This document shows, one piece after another, positions 58,601 to 64,000 of a DNA stretch of 64,000 nucleotides. The notes below the pieces were generated by a model, which searched no databases, had not been told where the DNA came from, and worked only from the letters and a program-made list of their open reading frames with translations. The stretch lies in the NCBI RefSeq assembly GCF_021347895.1, contig NC_067135.1:24315847-24379846 (forward strand). The letters run 5' to 3'. Positions within the stretch are counted from its first letter, which is position 1; each line of letters begins with the position of its first letter. The position numbers and the translations under genes were made by a program. Source of the stretch: Acanthochromis polyacanthus. Its lineage: Eukaryota; Chordata; Actinopteri; Pomacentridae.

Positions 58601-59650
58601 GCGCTGATAATTAATAATGAGCAGATGAGAGTTTGAAATAATGACTTTAGTTTTGTCAGCTGTTAAGTGTAATCGTCTTCATTTTCTCTGTGATTACTCG
58701 AAAAAGGGTCTGGAATAGGGCTGAAAACATCTAAAGTTGTAGAAGAGAAGCCTGATGAGCAAGAAGTACAAAATGTGTAGAAAATCTGAATGTTTTGTTG
58801 CAGATTAATGTTAGTTTCCTGGTTAATAAGGAGAGATCACAGCATCTGATCAGCAGACTTCACTGTTAAAGGTCTGTTTTTGTAATGACTAGTTGCTGTC
58901 TGACTGAAGTTACTTTAAATGCCAGTTTTTTTGAGAAGCAAATAATTTGAAAATCCAATAATCAGTTTAAACAGTCGGATTAATAAGCTGGCTAAGTTTA
59001 CAGGGATCTGAATATAATACGCTGAAAGAAAGAGAAGAAAGAGATTGAAAGAGAATCTTCTCAATCATTTTAACAGAATTATTCAATTAAGTTTATCTAA
59101 ATTGAGTTAAGAAGTGATATCAAAGCCACTGGTTGAAGTTAGAGCTACTGAAATCTTTTGATTCCTCAAGGAAAGTCACTTTTAAATTGTGTTTTTCCAA
59201 AGTTACTGTTGGCTTTACAGAAGTGCAAAATTTTAAAGCACAGTATTGCACCTTTTGTACTCGCTGTTTTCTGTGATCCTTGACAAAGAAAACTGAAAAG
59301 TTTAAAGAAATTTCATTGTGTCAGACGCTGAAGGATTTTTTTTGCACTTTCATTGAAATTAATAAACCAGTTTAAATGGACAATTTGAAGTTGATATTCA
59401 AGATTCAAAACAATTAAAGCAGCAGTTTGCATCAGTGCAGTTGAGTTATGAAAACTTCTACAGTAATTACTACACTGAGTGAAGGGAATTAGCTGCACTA
59501 CTTTAAATGATTGAATAACTGAGAGCATCAGCACAGGTTTTTAAGGTTTTTATGACCTGGAATCAAGTTAAGGCAATTTAATTAATTTACTACAACTAGA
59601 ATTGTGTTTCAAATCAATTAACACAGAAATCTGAGTTTAAATTACAGATA
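58600..59650 (-). repeat. Proximal (intronic) repeat arm of unit 4
   Basis: Same sequence as the proximal arms of units 1-3 but in the opposite orientation, because gene 4 is on the plus strand. It includes GATGAGAGTTTGAAATAATG near 58624 and the phrase with GTAATTACTACACTGAGTG near 59463. Confidence 0.65.
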
Positions 59651-61630
59651 TCCAGTGCTGTGAAAAAGTATTTGCCCCCCTGCAGAAACCTTCTGTTTTT
59701 GTCACATATTTGTCACATTTAAATGTTTCAGTTTAAAAACCTCCAAGAACATTTTTGCTGCAGCGTTACAAACCAGTGTGGGGAAATGACCCTTCAAATT
59801 TTATGGTTGAAGCTTTGCTTTACTGAGCTTATTAAAAATGAACACAATAATCTGTTTTATGGCTTTTTATGAGCAGTTGAGAAGAAAAAACATCCAGCAC
59901 AGAGGTGACGTGATAAACACAGAGCTGTGAGAAAGTATTTGCCCCATTACAGAAATCTTCAATTTTTCAGGGACTGAATGAAATACGTTGAAAGAAAGAA
60001 CCATTTTAAATGTATTATTGAATCAAGTTGATCTAAATTGAGTTAACAAGAAAAAATAAAGTCACAGGTTGAAGTTAGAGCAACTGAAATAGTTTGATTT
60101 CTCTCAAATGTTCATAATTTTAAGGAAAATCTACTTTAGGTTTCCACCCCTACAGAAACATTTTATTTTTGCATCTGTGACACATTTAAATGTTCCAGAT
60201 CATCAAACTAATTTCCATATTAGACAAAGATCACTCAAGAAAACACAAAATGCAGTTTTTGAATCATGATTTTATTTACTGAAGGAAAAACATTGTCCAG
60301 TCCATCTTGCCTGATGTGAAAAAGTAATTGCCCCCTGAGCTACCAATCTACCAAATGATCAAATTCATTCATCAGTCGGGTTCAGTTTCTCCATCCACAC
60401 TCACATATGATTACTGCCAGGCTTGTTGAACCTAAACATCACTAAATAGAACCTGTCTTCATTGTGAAGTAGATAAAGGCTCTGAAAAAGCAGCACATGA
60501 TGCCACGTTCTGAAGAGATTCAAGAACAGATGAGGAACAAAGTCATTGACATTCATCAGTCTGGAGGGTTTCAAAGCCATTGCTGAGGCTCTGGGACTCC
60601 AGAGAACCACAGTGAGAGACATTATCCACAAATGGTGGAACATGGAACAGTGGAGAACCTTCCTGGGAGTGGACCAACCACCAACATTTCTCCAAGAACA
60701 TCAACATCTAATACAGGAGGTCAGAGAAGAACCCAGAGGAACATCTAAAGATCTGCAGACCTCACTGGCCTCAGTTAAGGTCTGTCTACATGATTCCTCG
60801 ATAAGGAAGACTCTGGAGGAAATGGATCCATTGAGAGTTGGAAGGATCAAACCACTACTGACCAAAAAGAACATAAAGGTTCATCTGGTATTTACAAAAA
60901 ATATACATTTAGATGAGCTCCACGACTTTAGGATAACATCCTGTGGACTGATGAGTCAAAGGTGGAACTTTCTGGAAGACGTGGGTCTGTTCCATCTGGT
61001 GTGAAGCTAATACTGCATTCCACAAGAAGAACATGATACCAGCAGTGAAACATGGTGGTGGTAGTGTGATGGTTGGAGGACCTGGACGACTTGTCATCAC
61101 TGATGGAGCCATGAATTCTGCTCTCTATCAGAAAATCCTCCTGGAGAATATCCACCATCAGTTCATGACCTAAAGCTCAACACTAATGGTTTATGCAGCA
61201 AGAAAAGACCCAAAGACCACCAGCAAGTCCACCTCTGAGTGGCTCAGAAAGAACTAAATGAAGGTTCTGGAGTCAAAGTCTGGACTTGAGTCTGATTGAG
61301 ATTCTGTGACAAAAAACTTAAAAGGACAGTTCATGATCTAAAACCATCTAATGTGACTGAATTCAAACTATTCTGCAGAGAAGATTGGAGCAGAATTCCT
61401 CCATGGTGATGGAAAAGACTGATCACAAGCTGGAACAAACATTTAACTGCAGTTGTTTCTGCCAAATCAGTTATTAGGTTCAGGGGGGCAATTACTTTTT
61501 CACAGAGTGATACAGGTTTGTGGGTTATCTCTGTCTAATATTCAATAAATATTAATATTAGTTTGGTGATCTGGAACATTTGAGTGTGACAAATATGCGA
61601 CAATAGAAGAAACACTTATTCACAGCTCTG
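59651..61630 (+). mobile_element. Tc1-like transposon remnant in intron of gene 4 (best copy)
   Basis: It starts with CCAGTGCTGTGAAAAAGTAT and ends near CACTTATTCACAGCTCTG. This is the most complete copy of the Tc1 family associated with all four genes, and it carries a decayed transposase on the plus strand. The inner inverted repeats include GTGAAAAAGTAATTGCCCCC near 60317 and its inverse near 61485. Confidence 0.75.
60500..61480 (+). pseudogene. Tc1-like transposase, degraded
   Basis: The remnant starts near MPRSEEIQEQMRNKVIDI (60500). After a frameshift it continues in the 152-codon frame 60546-61004 with FKAIAEALGLQRTTVRDIIH, LIQEVREEPRGTSKDLQTSL and PLLTKKNIKVHL. A KHGGGSVMVGG-type box follows near 61047 in another frame. 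The regions expected to hold the second and third catalytic residues are shortened and cannot be read. Non-functional. Confidence 0.7.
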
Positions 61631-61649
61631 TATTTTGCAGATGATGTTT

Positions 61650-61684
61650 AAAATGTTGTTCTTTCTCCGTCCTCCAGCAGGTCG
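61650..61684 (+). other. Splice acceptor of gene 4 coding exon
   Basis: TTCTTTCTCCGTCCTCCAG is followed by CAGGTCGACAACTGAGACC and then ATG at 61705. It is conserved with the acceptors of genes 1-3. Confidence 0.6.
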
Positions 61685-61704
61685 ACAACTGAGACCAACA
61701 CATC

Positions 61705-62583
61705 ATGGAGTCCAGTTCCAGCAGTTTGGAATCCATCCTTAAGGCAGCAGTGCCCAGATCAGCGGGTGTTGTCGGAGACCCATACCTGGCAGGAGGATTC
61801 CTGATAGGAAGCTCCCTGCTGGGCCTCCTCATCATCATCGGGGCCTTCTGGTACCATCGCAGCAATCTCAGCCTTTTTAAAAGATCCTGCGTCCTGTCCT
61901 TCACCTTCCAGGAAAACTGCCTCATGAGTGTTCAACTCGTCCACAACTCTCTGATGTCTCTGCTCATCATGGATGCTCTGAATCTGATCGTGGTAATAAT
62001 CTTTGGAGCCATAATCATTGGAAGGATGTGCTATGGTAGCAGGAGCTGTCTCTACATCGAAAGAGTCTGGTTCCTGTCCAGGTGGTTTGGAGTGATTATT
62101 CATCTTGTGAATGCCTCATTCTCCATCAGTCATCTGTGTCATCAGCCACTGAGTGTAAATAAGGTTCGCATTGTCTACTCATTGATTGGTGTACTGATTG
62201 GCATTATAATCCCACTTTATGTGCATGTTCCCGGAGTGGCCATATTCATTTTGGCCGCTTTCATGTTTCTGTTTGCTCTGTCCGTCATTGTAACATCTGC
62301 AACACCTACCTTGTCCCCGTCCACTGCCACCCTGAAGAAACAGATCATGGTCGTTGCCATGTGCAACTTCCTAGTTGTCTACGTCCCCACTTTCATTGTT
62401 CAGTGCCTCCTTGTCAGCTCATACAGTTTTGACAAGTTATTGAATTACTTCATTGCTTATGTGAATTTTCTGGTTTTCACAAACCTTCACCTCATTTTTG
62501 ATGGACTCCAGTGTGCTTTCGTCCTGAAGTTGCCTCCTGGAGAAGAACAGCCACAACAGCAACAAGAGCTACAACAGTGGTAG
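61705..62583 (+). CDS. Seven-transmembrane receptor-like protein, family member 4
   Basis: The intact frame has 292 residues. Predicted spans are at about 27-49, 77-105, 122-144, 156-175, 178-197, 212-237 and 247-275. The two loop-1 cysteines are C109 and C115. TM3 ends SISHLCHQPLSV; loop 2 between TM4 and TM5 is only a few residues (HVPG), so the usual TM3-loop-2 disulfide of class-A receptors cannot form. TM6 has AMCNFLVVYVPTF and TM7 FTNLHLIFDGLQ. The frame ends EEQPQQQQELQQW then TAG; the following 20 codons remain open in frame and match the tail of members 1 and 3. A polyadenylation signal lies at 62881-62886. This copy runs opposite to the other three and lacks the conserved first exon, so its expression is doubtful although the protein frame is undamaged. 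Ligand and role unknown. Confidence 0.76.
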   Translation: MESSSSSLESILKAAVPRSAGVVGDPYLAGGFLIGSSLLGLLIIIGAFWYHRSNLSLFKRSCVLSFTFQENCLMSVQLVHNSLMSLLIMDALNLIVVIIFGAIIIGRMCYGSRSCLYIERVWFLSRWFGVIIHLVNASFSISHLCHQPLSVNKVRIVYSLIGVLIGIIIPLYVHVPGVAIFILAAFMFLFALSVIVTSATPTLSPSTATLKKQIMVVAMCNFLVVYVPTFIVQCLLVSSYSFDKLLNYFIAYVNFLVFTNLHLIFDGLQCAFVLKLPPGEEQPQQQQELQQW

Positions 62584-62646
62584 CAACAACAGTTGGGTTT
62601 CCCAAATCCAGGATTCATTGCATCTACAACTGCAAATCAGCAATGA
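62584..62646 (+). other. In-frame tail beyond the gene 4 TAG
   Basis: After the stop, the same frame reads QQQLGFPNPGFIASTTANQQ before TGA. It matches the coding tails of genes 1 and 3. It is either the untranslated fossil of a longer protein or a readthrough extension. Confidence 0.8.
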
Positions 62647-63475
62647 GCACAATTATATCTCTGCATCACAAAAATCTATGTGCATCCAAACAACTGATAG
62701 ATAATCCAGAATTGTTTCCTACTTTATTCATGTAAACCATGAAATCAAAGATGAAAATGTCTGATTTAAAATCCAGCATAAATCAAGAAGAATTGTGTGA
62801 ATACTTTCATAATGTACTGTCAGTGGAGAGCTGTAGAAAATTAAGTTGATGGAAATAGCAGCAACTTTAAAATTTTTCAAAATAAAAAATCTGTTCAATA
62901 TGTTGGTTTGTAATTACTTAAAGATAGAGGGCACATCTAAAATATGTTGTAATTCCTACAATGGTCACCTAATGTGAATGTAAATACCCTGAAATTAATG
63001 CTAAAAGTCTGCACTTAAAGCACGCCTGGATTGTTTCATTTCATGTCTTGGTCATTTGGTAGCGTTGAAGAAATTTCCCTCTTATTTCTGCAAAGTTAGC
63101 TGGAGTGGGGTGTTTATGGGTTTTACTGCAAACAGTGGACTTACCAACACAGAGCATGAGTCTGTGAAGGTAAGCCGGCCCAGAACATTTAGAGAGTAGC
63201 TCTTTTCTAGGGATGTCAGAGGGTGGATCAGAGGGTAGGGAGGGGGCCGTATGTAAATACAAGGGTCAAAAGAGGGTAAGAGAAAAACAACGCAGAGTAA
63301 TTCAATCAAAGGATCTGGCAAACAGTTGTAAATGGCAAATGTGTGACACCACATAAGAAGGAGGTCTTACAGACAGTAACAGATAAAGATAACAGAATTG
63401 GGGATAACCGTGGGAAATGGAATGAAGGGGATGACATGTGACACCGGTAGCAAAAGGTGTGCTATCTTCTTTATC
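62647..63475. other. 3' flank of gene 4
   Basis: 62647-63060 is homologous to the flanks of genes 2 and 3. 63065-63470 is unique to this unit, purine-rich, and lacks any recognised frame or repeat, so it is probably an insertion. Confidence 0.45.
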
Positions 63476-64000
63476 AGTGGATTGGTAGCTGAGGGGGCAA
63501 TTACTTTTTCACATGGAGAGTATTTTTCTTTCAATACATGAAATCAATCGATCATTTGAAAACGACATTTTGTGTTTCGTTGGATCATCTTTGTCTCATA
63601 TTAAAATCAGTTTGAGGATCTAAAACATTTAAGAGTGACAATATGCAAAAACAGCAGATTTCAACAGCAAATACTTTTTCCATGCACCAAGTATTTAAAA
63701 ATCAAATTTCTTTGTTAATTGATTTCAGTCACATTCTGAGTTGTAGCAAATGAATGAAATTGACTTAACTTGATTCCAAGTCATAAAAACCTTAAAACCT
63801 GTGCTGATGCTGTCAGTTATTCAGTCATTTAAAGCAGTGCAGCGAATTCCCTTCACTCAGTGTAGTAATTACTGTAGAAGTTTTCATAACTCAACTACAC
63901 TGATGCGAACTGTTGCATTTATTGTTTTGAATCCTGAATGTCAACTAGAAATGGTCCATTTGAACTGGTTTGCCAATTTCGGTGAAAGTACAAAAAAAAT
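63475..64000 (+). repeat. Distal repeat arm of unit 4 (cut by window edge)
   Basis: Begins with the Tc1-type terminus (GGGGGCAATTACTTTTTCAC) and continues through arm landmarks (TTCCCTTCACTCAGTGTAGT; GAACTGGTTTGCCAATTTCG). It is the inverted counterpart of the intronic arm at 58600-59650. Confidence 0.65.

Overview
The window is vertebrate nuclear DNA, almost certainly from a percomorph-type teleost. It is AT-rich and intron-containing, and it is packed with families typical of fish genomes: Tc1/mariner elements with IR/DR ends, L2-like and Rex1/CR1-like LINEs, hAT elements with 8-bp target duplications, a tRNA-derived SINE and a degraded endogenous retrovirus. There are no operons, ribosome-binding sites, CRISPR arrays or bacterial signals.

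The only host-type genes I can support are four paralogues of a seven-membrane-segment receptor-like protein, each with its coding region in one exon: gene 1 (1088-1981, minus), gene 2 (12667-13536, minus), gene 3 (36045-37049, minus) and gene 4 (61705-62583, plus). I do not recognise the family. Each coding exon has a polypyrimidine-CAG splice acceptor about 30 bases before its ATG. Genes 1-3 also have a matching non-coding first exon with a GTAAGA donor, far upstream at 3934, 23216 and 41186. The intron differs in size (about 1.9, 9.7 and 4.1 kb) because of different transposon insertions. Gene 4 appears to have lost this first exon. Genes 2 and 4 share a TAG that cuts off a C-terminal tail which genes 1 and 3 still encode.

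Each gene lies between inverted copies of a roughly 1-kb repeat arm that contains Tc1-like terminal sequence. Going left to right: unit 1 (1-5.4 kb); a Rex1-like LINE with a hAT inside it, a retroviral env relic and transposon debris (5.4-11 kb); unit 2 (11-24.7 kb), whose intron holds an L2 LINE and a 4.7-kb foldback element that itself contains an intact Tc1 transposon; a scattered retroviral remnant with more transposons (24.7-34.5 kb); unit 3 (34.6-41.6 kb); a gene-less palindromic unit with an inverted SINE at each end, filled with a hAT relic and further foldback elements (42.7-57.3 kb); and unit 4 (58-64 kb), in the opposite orientation.

The most unusual content is structural. There are four separate foldback (long inverted repeat) elements, one nested inside another; three of them have clean target-site duplications. 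In addition, a receptor-like gene family appears to have been amplified within inverted transposon-derived arms.
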